A stretch of 64,000 nt of DNA from Betaproteobacteria bacterium. Its GTDB lineage: Bacteria > Pseudomonadota > Gammaproteobacteria > Burkholderiales > SG8-39. Positions 28,434 to 38,228 of the stretch are shown piece after piece. Each line of letters opens with the position of its first letter. Position 1 is the first letter of the stretch. The position numbers were made by a program, and so were the translations under genes. Location of the stretch: positions 62,001 to 126,000 of the forward strand of contig SCTY01000064.1 of NCBI GenBank assembly GCA_004297625.1. The letters are read 5' to 3'. The notes under the pieces were generated by a model that did not search any database, was not told the origin of the DNA, and worked only from the letters and a program-made list of their open reading frames with translations.

Positions 28434-29594
28434 CTAAAGTAAGTTTCGTGCCGGCGTCTTCACCTTTGAGCTGAAATCCCTCGCAAACCGGCGCGGAGAA
28501 AAAGATTCAATCGAGACCGAGGTGCGGCCGTCTGCAATCAGTTCCGCGATGAGCTCCCCAGTGATAAGTGAATGCGAGATGCCTGTGAAATCATGGCCGG
28601 TCGCGATCAGAAAGTTGTCCAGTGCATCGGCGGCCCCGATGATGAAATTTCCGTCCACTGCCCTCGGACGCAGGCCGGCCCAAGTCCGCGTAATCTGCAG
28701 CCCTCGCAATGCTGGAACGAACGCGGCACAACGGCTGGCGACATCGCGCGCATTCTCCTCGGTCGCCGTGATGTCGAATCCCACATATTCGCTGGATGAG
28801 CCACAGAGAATCTGACCATGCGGAGTGGACCGGATACTCGTGCCTCCGGTCGGCTGAGGGCCCGGTTTGTGCCAAGAGGAGAGACTGTGGCGCACGATCC
28901 GGCGTGGGCAATCCAGCAGCAAGAGCTGTCCTTTGCGCGGCACGACTGGAATATCAATGTCGACTAACTTGGCGATTGCGGCGGCCCATGCCCCGGCGGC
29001 ATTGACGACCCAACCGCTGGAGAACTTGCGCCCGCCTGCCTCGATACTGCGCACGCGCCCCCCCGCCACATGGATAGCCGTCACAGCGGTGTGAGTGAAG
29101 ATCCTGGCGCCGAGCTGCCGGGCAGCGCGGCCGAGTCCGTAGGTCAATTTGATCGGCATGGCATTGCCGCCAATCGGGGTCCATGAGGCCCCTACCATCC
29201 TGGGCGAGAGGTTCGGTTCACGCTCCCGCATTTCAGCCCGATCGAGCATACGGATGTCGACACCCTTTGCCCGAAGCGCTGCGACGGAGTCGTGCATATA
29301 TCGGAGATCGTCCTCGGACTCCGCCACGTTGATCCGCCCGCCGGTGTCGAGTTCTATGTCCTCTCCCGTTTCCTCCGTAAACCGGATGAAACGCTCATCG
29401 TTCTTTAATGCCACTTCCAGCGGAAAAAAATTCGATAGCGTGCGAAAACCCAGCGCTGCCCCCGATGAGCCTCCCGCGAGAGGACCTTTGTCAAAGAGAC
29501 CAACGGAAAGGCCTCGCTTGGCCGCGTGATAGGCGACCGCCGTACCGATGACGCCGCCCCCGATCACGGCTACGTCGAAGGTCGAATCAATCAT
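28434..29594 (-). CDS. DAO-family FAD-dependent oxidoreductase (HcnC/opine oxidase subunit B-like)
   Basis: FAD-dependent amine or amino acid oxidoreductase. The N-terminal VAVIGGGVIGTAVAYHAAKRG dinucleotide fold is followed by LAGGSSGAALGFRTLSNF, and a C-terminal FAD-contact region DNFLIATGHDFTGISHSLITGELIAEL. 386 residues. With the two genes upstream it matches the three-subunit arrangement of hydrogen cyanide synthase HcnABC, opine oxidases and dye-linked proline dehydrogenases. The start overlaps the preceding gene by eight bases. The substrate is unknown; cyanide formation is not implied. Confidence 0.85.
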   Translation of the reverse strand: MIDSTFDVAVIGGGVIGTAVAYHAAKRGLSVGLFDKGPLAGGSSGAALGFRTLSNFFPLEVALKNDERFIRFTEETGEDIELDTGGRINVAESEDDLRYMHDSVAALRAKGVDIRMLDRAEMREREPNLSPRMVGASWTPIGGNAMPIKLTYGLGRAARQLGARIFTHTAVTAIHVAGGRVRSIEAGGRKFSSGWVVNAAGAWAAAIAKLVDIDIPVVPRKGQLLLLDCPRRIVRHSLSSWHKPGPQPTGGTSIRSTPHGQILCGSSSEYVGFDITATEENARDVASRCAAFVPALRGLQITRTWAGLRPRAVDGNFIIGAADALDNFLIATGHDFTGISHSLITGELIAELIADGRTSVSIESFSPRRFARDFSSKVKTPARNLL

Positions 29595-30993
29595 GGCAGG
29601 CCTCCTCGAGAGCCAGCAGCGCTGACACCGGAATGGGCTTCACCGGCGGCCTTTGGCTGAATGGGCGGACGTCTTCAGGGCGCTGACCCGTCCCTTGCGC
29701 CAACAGTTCGATTAGGGTCGAACTGCATATCCTTCCCTGGCACAAACCCATGCCCACGCGCAATCGCGCCTTCAACTCGACCAGCGATGTGGCGCCGTCC
29801 TCAATTTCCTTACGGACCTCACTCGCCGTGACCTCCTCGCAGCGGCAGATGACAGTCTCGGGCGTTATCCGCTCGAAGAGCCCTGGCCGGGGACGAGAGA
29901 TCCGGTCGAGGACCGCGCGAGAGCGACCCAGGCGGCGCAGCCGTGCAAGGCTCCGCGCCGCTTGCGCCGAGAACTCTTTTGGGTCGATGCGCCCAAGCCG
30001 CATCGCGGCCCGCAGACCGGCAACGCGCCCCTCTTCCAATGCGACCAGGGATCCTGCTATCCCGGCGCCGTCCCCAGCGACAAACACCCCCGGCATACTG
30101 GTTTCGCAATACTCGTCACAAACGGGGATCCACCCGCCCAGTTCGGGTGCATAGCGATGCTCGCTTCCGATCAGTTGCGACAGCTCCGTCGACGGCAGCA
30201 GCCCGAAGCCGAGGCAAACTGTGTCCACCTCCAAGACGCGCTCGCTGCCGGGAATCGGCCGCCATTCGTCGTCCACTTGCGCAATGACTGCAGATTGGAC
30301 TTCCTCTTTGCCTCGCGCTTCGATGATGGTCCAGCCGCGCATGATCGGAATGCGTCGGCCAGCGAGGCGGCCAACATAACCAATTCCCTGCGCAAGGAGT
30401 TCCCAGCGTCCGGCCAGCATGGGTAACAGGTCAAAAACGCTTGGCCTCGCTAATTCCAAGACAGCCAGCACCTGAGCACCGGCATCGGCCAACTGATTAG
30501 CAACAACCAGATTGAGCGGCCCAGTGCCCGCCAGGAGTACCCGCTTTCCAGCAACGATGCGCTGTGCCTTCAGCAGTGACTGCACTCCGCCAGACGTAAA
30601 TACACCTGGAAGCGTCCAACCCGGGAACGGCAGGGGGCGCTCATAGGCCCCGGTCGCGAGGATGAGCGTCTCGTACTGCAGCGTCCACGCCTCATCGCCT
30701 TGGCAGCAGTAAAGGGCGCCAGGCTTGGCGTTCCAGACGGCTACGCCGTTACGGACTGATACTCCTGCTCGCGCGGCGTCATCGAGTAATCTTCGACCCC
30801 GCGCCTGATCGTCGCGGATGCCGGTTGCCGGGTCGATGGAAAAACCACGCGGCGGTTGTCGATAGATTTGACCACCCGGTTGCTCGTTATCATCGAGCAC
30901 AACCGCGGCTACCCCCACCTGCCTGGCCGCAATCGCCGCTGCGAGCCCCGCCGGACCGGCGCCAACTATCGCCAAGTCCGCTCGAGCGATCAC
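29587..30993 (-). CDS. FAD/NAD(P)-dependent oxidoreductase with BFD-type [2Fe-2S] domain (HcnB/OoxA-like)
   Basis: Pyridine-nucleotide-disulfide-type flavoprotein. FAD fold LAIVGAGPAGLAAAIAARQ, second nucleotide fold KRVLLAGTGPLNLVVANQ near 150, and PGVFVAGDGAGIAGS for FAD. The C-terminal BFD-like [2Fe-2S] site is CRCEEVT near 385 and CQGRIC near 418. 468 residues. GTG start overlaps the small ferredoxin-like gene (GTGA). Together these three proteins would pass electrons from the DAO subunit through flavin and FeS centres to the respiratory chain. Confidence 0.85.
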   Translation of the reverse strand: MIARADLAIVGAGPAGLAAAIAARQVGVAAVVLDDNEQPGGQIYRQPPRGFSIDPATGIRDDQARGRRLLDDAARAGVSVRNGVAVWNAKPGALYCCQGDEAWTLQYETLILATGAYERPLPFPGWTLPGVFTSGGVQSLLKAQRIVAGKRVLLAGTGPLNLVVANQLADAGAQVLAVLELARPSVFDLLPMLAGRWELLAQGIGYVGRLAGRRIPIMRGWTIIEARGKEEVQSAVIAQVDDEWRPIPGSERVLEVDTVCLGFGLLPSTELSQLIGSEHRYAPELGGWIPVCDEYCETSMPGVFVAGDGAGIAGSLVALEEGRVAGLRAAMRLGRIDPKEFSAQAARSLARLRRLGRSRAVLDRISRPRPGLFERITPETVICRCEEVTASEVRKEIEDGATSLVELKARLRVGMGLCQGRICSSTLIELLAQGTGQRPEDVRPFSQRPPVKPIPVSALLALEEACHD

Positions 30994-31298
30994 GCGATGT
31001 CGTCCTCGCCCAGTCCGTGTTGTGTGTTCACTACCATCCCGGGGCTGGCTCGTGTCTGACAGGCCCTAACATTGGGACTGCCATCGATGACCATGCGGCA
31101 CTCATAGCAAACACCGATATTGCAAAACACCGACCGGGGTTCGCCACGCTTACGCGTCAGCCGCAGCAGGCGTCGGCCCGAGGCGAGGATAACGGCAGCA
31201 ACTGTCTCGCCTTCATATGCGAGCAGCGCCTGCCCGTCCAGGATGATGTCGAAGGTCTTTCCCCGACGTACGCCGTTCACGAGTCGCAGCTCCGCCAT
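30990..31298 (-). CDS. (2Fe-2S)-binding subunit (HcnA/OoxC-like)
   Basis: 102-residue ferredoxin-like subunit with the plant-type cluster motif CNIGVCYECRMVIDGSPNVRAC near residues 60-80. The N-terminal FDIILDGQALLAYEGETVAAVI is the usual beta-grasp start of sarcosine-oxidase-alpha/HcnA-like proteins. Five bases separate it from the amidohydrolase stop, and it overlaps the flavoprotein gene, so the subunits are co-translated. Confidence 0.85.
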   Translation of the reverse strand: MAELRLVNGVRRGKTFDIILDGQALLAYEGETVAAVILASGRRLLRLTRKRGEPRSVFCNIGVCYECRMVIDGSPNVRACQTRASPGMVVNTQHGLGEDDIA

Positions 31299-31303
31299 GC
31301 GCT

Positions 31304-32566
31304 TTATTCCCGTTCGACGACGCTGCGCCCGCGGCAGATCACGCGTTTGATGTTGTGCTTGTCCGAGAGTACCGACAGGTCCTGCAGCGGATCGCCGTCC
31401 ACAAGCAGCAGGTCGGCGCTATATCCCGGCGCGATTCGGCCTGTGATTTCCCCGACACCGATTGCCGCGGCAGCAACGCTGGTTGCTGCGGCTAGTACCT
31501 GCTCCGGCGTGAAGCCAAGATCCACCCAAAGCTTGAGCTCCTTCGCATTGTCGCCGTGAGGGTTGTTGCGCCCTCCGGCCGCATCGGTACCCAACGCGAT
31601 GCGCCCACCAGCCATGCGTACCTTGCGCACCGTCTTCTTTTGCGCCTCGTAGGCCGGTCCGCATTTCTCCAGCCAGGAAGCCGGCAGGTTCAATTCTCGT
31701 CCACGAGTCACTACGCCATGAAAGAACGACAGCGTCGGGATCAGGCAGGTCTTGTTCGTGACCAGCAGGTCGAGTCCCTCATCGTCCATGAAAGCGCCGT
31801 GTTCTAGCGTATCGATGCCGGCGCGAAGCGCCCGATTAATGCCTTCGCTTCTGTACGCATGGCACGAGGTACGGCGCTTCATTGAGCGCGACTCATCGAC
31901 AAGCGCCGCGATCTCGGCTTCCGAATACATGACCCAGTCCGGGTCGTCGCCCTCGGAAGCGATGCCGCCTGTAACAGCAAACTTGATGAAATCAGTTCCC
32001 GCCCGCACGTGCCGGCGCACCAACTGGCGCACTGCGGCTTCGCCATCGGCCGTCTCGTCCGCCTGGCGTGCAAACATCGGCGGACGCATCATGTCGAAGT
32101 GACCACCGGCCCGGTCCACTACGCTGCCTACGACTATTCTTGGTCCTTCGACCAGTCCGCGTTCTATCGCCTGACGTAACGCCACCGAGACCTGGGTCGC
32201 CACTTCACCCATCGTGCAGTAACCCAGATTGCGCAGCGTAGTAAAGCCAGCCTCAAGCGTGAGGCGCGCGTTGTGCGCGGCATAGAACGCCATAAGCGTC
32301 GGCGTCGTACGCGTGACATAGTTGAGCCTGTCAGGAGCGACCGCTCCCTCGAGATGCACGTGGCAATCTATGAGGCCGGGCATCAAGAGGCGGTTGCCGG
32401 CTCGGATCCGGCGTGCATCCTGCGGCATGGAGCCGGACCCTACCCATTCGATTTTGCCGTCCTTTACGAGGACGTCGACCGGGTGCGCTAACAGCTTGAG
32501 GCCATCAAAGCATCGCGCCCCTTCTATGAGGATCGACTGACTAGTGCTTTGAAATCCGTTTGACAT
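31304..32566 (-). CDS. Metal-dependent amidohydrolase (imidazolonepropionase/prolidase-like)
   Basis: Amidohydrolase-superfamily enzyme. Metal ligands are in LIDCHVHLEG (near residue 68), the lysine region FIKFAVTGGI (near 195), CHAYRSEGINRALRAGIDTLEHG (near 235-255) and LGTDAAGG (near 325). GKIEWVG and GYSADLLLVDGDPL at the ends form the small beta domain. The DxxxHGA (DTLEHGAFMDDEGLDLL) pattern places it with imidazolonepropionase-like and Xaa-Pro dipeptidase-type hydrolases. It heads the operon with the HcnABC-like genes; a 261-base gap, presumably holding the promoter, separates it from the amidase. It probably hydrolyses a cyclic amide, but the substrate is unknown. Confidence 0.82.
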   Translation of the reverse strand: MSNGFQSTSQSILIEGARCFDGLKLLAHPVDVLVKDGKIEWVGSGSMPQDARRIRAGNRLLMPGLIDCHVHLEGAVAPDRLNYVTRTTPTLMAFYAAHNARLTLEAGFTTLRNLGYCTMGEVATQVSVALRQAIERGLVEGPRIVVGSVVDRAGGHFDMMRPPMFARQADETADGEAAVRQLVRRHVRAGTDFIKFAVTGGIASEGDDPDWVMYSEAEIAALVDESRSMKRRTSCHAYRSEGINRALRAGIDTLEHGAFMDDEGLDLLVTNKTCLIPTLSFFHGVVTRGRELNLPASWLEKCGPAYEAQKKTVRKVRMAGGRIALGTDAAGGRNNPHGDNAKELKLWVDLGFTPEQVLAAATSVAAAAIGVGEITGRIAPGYSADLLLVDGDPLQDLSVLSDKHNIKRVICRGRSVVERE

Positions 32567-32827
32567 TTCGGAGGCACCCGCTTGTAGTTTCTTAAATCCG
32601 CGGATGACACTCCCAGCATTCTCTACATGTTCCCTTAACTTGCATCAATTACCGCCCTAATGGCGACCCCCTAACGGGACAGTCGCCCGGAATCCAGGTT
32701 TAGCAAGAATGCTTGATGCGGTATTACTGAGGCCAGCAGCGACTTATGCGCGCTCAGCTTGCCTGTCTGCGGTGACGCCGCGTGCGTTGGATAAGACTCG
32801 GACCGGCTGCAGACTGGACGAGGTCAC

Positions 32828-34339
32828 TCAGGTCGTCCGCCCATTCCCCGAAGCGCCTCGGCTAGACGGACGAATCGATGCTGAACCGTGGACAGGGCGT
32901 ATCTGGGTCGCATCGAAGGGTGGCGATCTATGTTTCCAAGGTCGAGCTCGCTCAAGTTGGCCGGCAAGGCGAAAAAGACACGCCTCATCGCCAAATCGTC
33001 CAACAAACTGAGTCCCTACAGGGAGGCCGTTACTAGTCCAATATAGCGGGATGCTCATGGCGGGCTGACCTGAGCAGTTGAATTGTGCAGTGAAAGCCAT
33101 ATGCGCCCACATTTGGTCGACGTATTTCATTAGGTCGGGCTCCATCGTGTTGATGGTGCCAAGTGGCAAAGCGGGTGACGTCGCAACCGGGCATAGAAAG
33201 ACGTCATAGTCGTCGAAGAATGCGTTGATCTGCCGGGCAATGCGATGCGTGATCTTCAGTGCCTCGGCATATTCGATAGCGCTTTTGGTAGCACAGTACT
33301 GCGCCCATGCCATGACGGATGGTTCGATTTCGTCCGGATACGGGTCTCGATTGAGTTTTGCTGCGAGATCAATGATCGACTTGGACCAGTGAGCTCCATG
33401 GACCAGCAAGAAATGCATCGTCATGGCGCCAAAATCGAAATCCGGCGCCCCCTCTTCCAAGTCATGCCCAAGATCGGTGCACAACTTGGCAGCATCTTCG
33501 ACCGCGCGAATACATTCCTTATCCACCGCTAATCCACCGGGAGCTTTTGTACTAAACGCTATGCGAAGTGTTCCAGGGTCGCGAGTTGTCTCCTTGAAAT
33601 AGCATCTTTGCGGAGGCGGCGCGGTATACGGGTCTCCCACTTGATAGCCCTGTATGACATCAAGAGCAATAGCGCTATCGCGCACCGTTCTAGTGAGGGC
33701 GTGATGAGCACCAAGGCCACCAGCTGGTTCTCCAAGGTCTGGCCCGACGGATACGCGTCCGCGAGTCGTTTTTAGTCCGAAGACACCGCAGTGCGATGCG
33801 GGCACGCGTATAGAGCCAGCTGCATCCGTTCCATGCGCGATCGGTACCAGACCGGCGGCAACCGCGGCCGCCGCTCCTCCACTTGAGCCGCCAGCCATCC
33901 TTGTAAGGTCCCAAGGATTTCTCACCGGACCACGGAACCTCGATTCTGTAGTCACGGCGGCGGCAAAATTTGGAATGTTAGAACGGCCAACGACCACCAT
34001 GCCCGCCTTCTTGTACAGCCGAACAATAGTTGAGTCATGGTCCGCAACACTGTTCTGCAGCAAGCTGCTACTCAATGAGCATACCGACCCCTTGTATAGA
34101 GCTCCAAAATCCTTCAGAAGTAGCGGGACTCCGGCTAGTGGACCATCGGGAAGGTCGGTTTCGACGATTCGAGATGCCTCGTCGAACATAGGAATCACCA
34201 CAGCGTTTAAGATGGGGTTGAGATACTCTATCCGAGCGATAGCTGCTTCGAAAACTTCTCTCGGCGACACTAAACGGCGGCGCACAAGATCGGCTAGGCC
34301 CACCGCGTCATATCGAGAGTATTCGGCGAGAGAATTCAT
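32828..34339 (-). CDS. Amidase (amidase-signature family)
   Basis: Ser-cisSer-Lys amidase. Lys in VPLLLKDFG near residue 75, the cis-serine in MAGGSSGGAAAAVAAGL near 150 and the nucleophilic serine in GTDAAGSIRVPASHCG near 175 are all present. 503 residues; the last ~27, after ARPWKHRSPPF, extend beyond the usual family end and look unconserved. It lies 97 bases after the hydantoinase fusion on the same strand and may be the last gene of that operon. The DNA here is visibly more AT-rich than in its neighbours. Confidence 0.9.
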   Translation of the reverse strand: MNSLAEYSRYDAVGLADLVRRRLVSPREVFEAAIARIEYLNPILNAVVIPMFDEASRIVETDLPDGPLAGVPLLLKDFGALYKGSVCSLSSSLLQNSVADHDSTIVRLYKKAGMVVVGRSNIPNFAAAVTTESRFRGPVRNPWDLTRMAGGSSGGAAAAVAAGLVPIAHGTDAAGSIRVPASHCGVFGLKTTRGRVSVGPDLGEPAGGLGAHHALTRTVRDSAIALDVIQGYQVGDPYTAPPPQRCYFKETTRDPGTLRIAFSTKAPGGLAVDKECIRAVEDAAKLCTDLGHDLEEGAPDFDFGAMTMHFLLVHGAHWSKSIIDLAAKLNRDPYPDEIEPSVMAWAQYCATKSAIEYAEALKITHRIARQINAFFDDYDVFLCPVATSPALPLGTINTMEPDLMKYVDQMWAHMAFTAQFNCSGQPAMSIPLYWTSNGLPVGTQFVGRFGDEACLFRLAGQLERARPWKHRSPPFDATQIRPVHGSASIRPSSRGASGNGRTT

Positions 34340-34436
34340 TGTCGGTACCTAATGATCTGCCAATATCTGCTGCGGAAAAAACCCGCGCCGGTGCTTACCC
34401 ACTCGGCGTGCCAGACTAGGAAGATTCTTGGCGTCT

Positions 34437-37400
34437 CTACGAATGGTTATTAGCTTTGCTCTCTAGAAATTCCGGCCGACCGTACTCAGACGCAGCAGCT
34501 GCAGCTGACACATAACCCCGCCGTACGTCGTTCGCGACATCGCCCGCGGGCCGCTGTAGCGGATCACCGTAACCTCCGCCTCCGGCAGAGAGGAACCGCA
34601 GTCGATCACCGGCTCGCAGTTCCACGTCGTCTTTAAGCAGGGTCGCGACCAGAACGCCATCCCGGTAGACCTCTGCCCGCCCCGGCTCACCCGCCCGGCC
34701 ACCTGCTGCGCCCCAAGGGGGGCACTTCGTGCGTTCAATCATCACGCTGTAGTTCACCGGCATCATCATCGTATAAACGCGTTCGATACCTAACCCGCCG
34801 CGGTGCCGGCCTGGACCGCCCGAGTCGGTGCGCAGCTTCATACACTCCACACGGAATGGATAGGAAGCCTCCTGCACTTCGATTGGAACTTCCGGTGTAT
34901 CGCCGTGAGCCATTGAGCGGAAAGGGCCGTTGCCGTCCCGGTCGTGTGCCGCACCCCATCCGCCGGCAGAGGACTCGATGTGCTGGAACCAGCCGCCTCT
35001 TGGCGAGCGGCCCACAATCACCTGTGAACCATAAGTCCCGTGGTGCGCGGCCGGTACGCGACCCGGTGCGGCCTTGCCTAGCGCGGCGAGGATCGTGTCC
35101 ACCACCGTAGGTAGGTTGTGACCTGAGCCTGCGATCGCCGCCGTAGGGCGCGCGCTCATCAACGTACCCTGCGGACAAACGATTTCAATCGGCCTGAAGG
35201 CGCCGTCATTCGCGGGATCATCAGAGGCGAAAAAGAACTTTGCAGCGATGCGCACGGCAGCCACGGCGCCACCCTGGTAGCCGGCATTCCATGGACCACC
35301 TGTGACCTCTGGCGCAAGACCGCCGAGATTGGCGATCAGGCGATCTCCCGTAACCTGGACCGACACGCGAATTGGTAATGGGCGGTCTTTGTTGACGCCG
35401 TCATCGTCGAGGAAGGACTCCGCCTCATACGTGCCATCCGGGATTGCGCGAATTGCCGACCGGACCAACTCTTCGCTGCGGCTCCACGCCTGCTCGACTG
35501 CGCCACGCACCGCCGCCGCACCGAACTTGCGGAGGATCTCCAGCGCCATGTCCCGGCCCATGAAGCAGCCGGCCACCTGTGCTTCCATATCGCCAATTAC
35601 CAGTTCTGGAAAACGTGTATTGCTGGCGACCAGGCGGTAGATGTCGTCGGCGCGCTTGCCCTCCGCATGTACCTTGAGCGCAGGAAACTGAATCCCTTCC
35701 TGGAACACGTCGGTCGTCTTGGTAGTAGTGCATGAACCCACCGCGTAACCGCCTACGTCCATCCAGTGCATGACAACGACCATGAAACCAAAAAGGTCAG
35801 CGTCGGCGTCTCCTGTCCGGATAGGCGTGTACATCACTACGTTGTTAAGATGCTGCCCCATGGTGGCGGCCTTGTTAGTTATGACGACATCACCATCCCG
35901 CAGCCCATTCTTGCCGTAGATGCTCAGTCCCTCCATCACGGCGGCGGAAAGTGCGTTGGCTGCGAACACAGGCAGGCCGCCCTTGCACTGTGCGATTAGC
36001 TTGCCAGCAGCGTCCACAATGCCGACAGCGAAGTCTTTGTACTCCGACACGAGCAGACTGAACGCCGTTCTCGTGATGTTCTTATCGATGACGTTGGGCA
36101 CAGCAGCGAGGCTCTGCCATATGACCTCCGCGTCGATCGAATTTACGCCTGAGAAGGCGCGCTGCTCCGCGGCTGCCGCCAGCTTAACGTCCAGCTCGCC
36201 AAGCCCCCCAACCACCAGCGTGTCGCCCGGCCCTATTACTGTGGTGGAGCCGAACTCCTCGATCACCGCAGGGCCGTCTATGCGCGTTCCGATCGCCAGG
36301 TTCTCGCGCACGTACACTGGCGTGCGGTGCCGCTGGCCGAAGCTGAGATGAAGTACTTCGCGATGCTCAAGCGGCCCTTTCATGCCTGCGCGCGGCGCCG
36401 CATGTAACGAGCGCAGGTCGGGCTTAGCCGTCAGCACGATGCCGACCACGCGCATGCCGACTACCTCAACCGGATTCATTGGATCCGCGTAACCGTAGCG
36501 TTTGCGGTAGGCGGAAACGAATCGCTCGTGCACCGTCCTCGCATCTTCTCCGTCGTAAATCAAGACCTTAATCGCATGACGCTGTCCAATGAACCGCGCC
36601 TCCAGCGCACTTTCGAATGCGACTCCCTCTCGCCCGACCTCCCGCGAGAGCCTCGCACCTAGCGCAGCGCGCATCTCGCTTTCACGAGTGCGTAAGTCCG
36701 ACATACCAGCATCGCTCAGTTCCAGCAGCAGCGTCCTGGTCTCCTCGCTCCGCGCATCGCCGAGAAGCATGCCGAGCGCCGAAAAATTTCCGGGCTCGGG
36801 CGGGATGATGACCCGCGGCATCCGGAGCGCACGGGCGAGCTCGATGCCGTGCAGCGGTCCACCGCCCCCAAACGCGAAAAGAGTGAAGTCACGTGCATCG
36901 CGGCCACGTTCGACGGTGATCTCCTTGATCGCGCTCGTCATTTGGGCGTTGGCGAGTGACAAAATGCCACTTGCCACGGCGTCGATCGAGGCGGCCGCAA
37001 CCGCCCCGCCAACGGGGGCCCTTACGCGCGTATCGATAGCGTGCCGCGCTACGTCCTCGTCGAGGTGAAGCGCGCCACGCATGAACCGTCCCGATGCTAT
37101 TCGACCCAGTACGAGATTCGCATCGGTAATAGTCGGCTCTGTTCCGCCCCGGCCGAAGCAAGCCGGACCGGGCTCCGAGCCCGCGCTGTGCGGACCGACG
37201 TGTAGCCGGCCTTGCGGATCGATATACGCAATCGAGCCGCCGCCTGTGCCTACTTCAACGATGTCTAAAACCGGTGTGCGTACGGGGAAGCCGAAGTCGT
37301 AGCCACCTACGTCGTACGTCGATTTGATCTCGAACCGGTAGTCTTCGATAAGAGCGCACTTGGCCGTCGTGCCGCCCATATCAAAAGCGACGAGATGATC

Positions 37401-38228
37401 TATCCCCAGTGCTTTGGCGTACGCCGCCGCACCGATGCAACCGCCAATAGGACCGGACTCGACCAACGCGAGTGGCTCCCGCCGCGCGCCCTCGGCTGTT
37501 AGCAGGCCACCGTTCGATCCCATGATGAAGAATCGGCCTACGAAGCCGCGGTCGCCGAGTCGGCCAGCCAGGCGGTCGATGTAGCCGTTGGTACGCGGAC
37601 CGACATAAGCGTTGGCAATCGCGGTGGAGGTTCGCTCGTATTCGAACCACTCGCGAGAAAGTTCGCTAGAGGCGGAAACATAGATGGACGGTAGGCGCGT
37701 CCGGAGATAGGCCGCAGCCTGTGCTTCGTGCGCCGGATTGCGATACGCATTCAGGAACGCTACGGCAACCGACTCTACTTGCGCGCCTTTCAACTGTGCC
37801 ACCACAGCGTCGAGCTCGCTCGTCGCGAGCGGTTCGAGCACTGCACCGTCGGCGGCCATTCGCTCGCGCACCTCAAAGCGCAGCTCAGGCGGCACAAGGG
37901 GTGCCGAACGACGGTAATCGAGCCGGAACGCAAGCGGCCGGCTCGCACGGCCGATCTCAACCACATCGCGGAAGCCGGCCGTGGTGACAAGTGCAGTCTT
38001 CCCGCCACTGCGCTCGAGCAATGTGTTGATGACTTGGGTGGTGCCATGCTTGAGCACGTCTACTGCCTTGAGGTCGAGGCCGACGTCGGCGATGCACTCA
38101 AGGATGCCGTCCACCAGGTCGCTATTAGTCGTTAGCGCCTTGCCGAAAAAGAGCTTCCCGCGCTTCGCGTCGAAGGCGACAAGGTCAGTGAAGGTACCGC
38201 CGATATCAGTGCCGACGAAGAGCGTCAT
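34437..38228 (-). CDS. Fused hydantoinase A/B (N-methylhydantoinase/5-oxoprolinase-like)
   Basis: A single 1263-residue protein joins both halves of the ATP-dependent hydantoinase/oxoprolinase/acetophenone-carboxylase family. Residues 1-~690 are HyuA-like, with the ATPase phosphate motif GTDIGGTFTDLVAFD at the start, FDMGGTTAKCALIEDY near 280 and FGGGGPLHGIELAR near 455. Residues ~700-1263 are HyuB-like (AEVIWQSLAAVPNVIDKNI, DSGGPGRHRGGLGIERVY, SAGGGGYGDP). 5-oxoprolinases are naturally fused, while most bacterial hydantoinases are split. The start overlaps the upstream hydrolase gene by four bases. Substrate unknown. Confidence 0.88.
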   Translation of the reverse strand: MTLFVGTDIGGTFTDLVAFDAKRGKLFFGKALTTNSDLVDGILECIADVGLDLKAVDVLKHGTTQVINTLLERSGGKTALVTTAGFRDVVEIGRASRPLAFRLDYRRSAPLVPPELRFEVRERMAADGAVLEPLATSELDAVVAQLKGAQVESVAVAFLNAYRNPAHEAQAAAYLRTRLPSIYVSASSELSREWFEYERTSTAIANAYVGPRTNGYIDRLAGRLGDRGFVGRFFIMGSNGGLLTAEGARREPLALVESGPIGGCIGAAAYAKALGIDHLVAFDMGGTTAKCALIEDYRFEIKSTYDVGGYDFGFPVRTPVLDIVEVGTGGGSIAYIDPQGRLHVGPHSAGSEPGPACFGRGGTEPTITDANLVLGRIASGRFMRGALHLDEDVARHAIDTRVRAPVGGAVAAASIDAVASGILSLANAQMTSAIKEITVERGRDARDFTLFAFGGGGPLHGIELARALRMPRVIIPPEPGNFSALGMLLGDARSEETRTLLLELSDAGMSDLRTRESEMRAALGARLSREVGREGVAFESALEARFIGQRHAIKVLIYDGEDARTVHERFVSAYRKRYGYADPMNPVEVVGMRVVGIVLTAKPDLRSLHAAPRAGMKGPLEHREVLHLSFGQRHRTPVYVRENLAIGTRIDGPAVIEEFGSTTVIGPGDTLVVGGLGELDVKLAAAAEQRAFSGVNSIDAEVIWQSLAAVPNVIDKNITRTAFSLLVSEYKDFAVGIVDAAGKLIAQCKGGLPVFAANALSAAVMEGLSIYGKNGLRDGDVVITNKAATMGQHLNNVVMYTPIRTGDADADLFGFMVVVMHWMDVGGYAVGSCTTTKTTDVFQEGIQFPALKVHAEGKRADDIYRLVASNTRFPELVIGDMEAQVAGCFMGRDMALEILRKFGAAAVRGAVEQAWSRSEELVRSAIRAIPDGTYEAESFLDDDGVNKDRPLPIRVSVQVTGDRLIANLGGLAPEVTGGPWNAGYQGGAVAAVRIAAKFFFASDDPANDGAFRPIEIVCPQGTLMSARPTAAIAGSGHNLPTVVDTILAALGKAAPGRVPAAHHGTYGSQVIVGRSPRGGWFQHIESSAGGWGAAHDRDGNGPFRSMAHGDTPEVPIEVQEASYPFRVECMKLRTDSGGPGRHRGGLGIERVYTMMMPVNYSVMIERTKCPPWGAAGGRAGEPGRAEVYRDGVLVATLLKDDVELRAGDRLRFLSAGGGGYGDPLQRPAGDVANDVRRGYVSAAAAASEYGRPEFLESKANNHS

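Noticed and set aside
28434..31298. Reading the three-gene oxidase set as hydrogen cyanide synthase.
   Set aside because: HcnABC shares its architecture with opine oxidases and dye-linked proline or hydroxyproline dehydrogenases; nothing in the neighbourhood points to cyanide formation.
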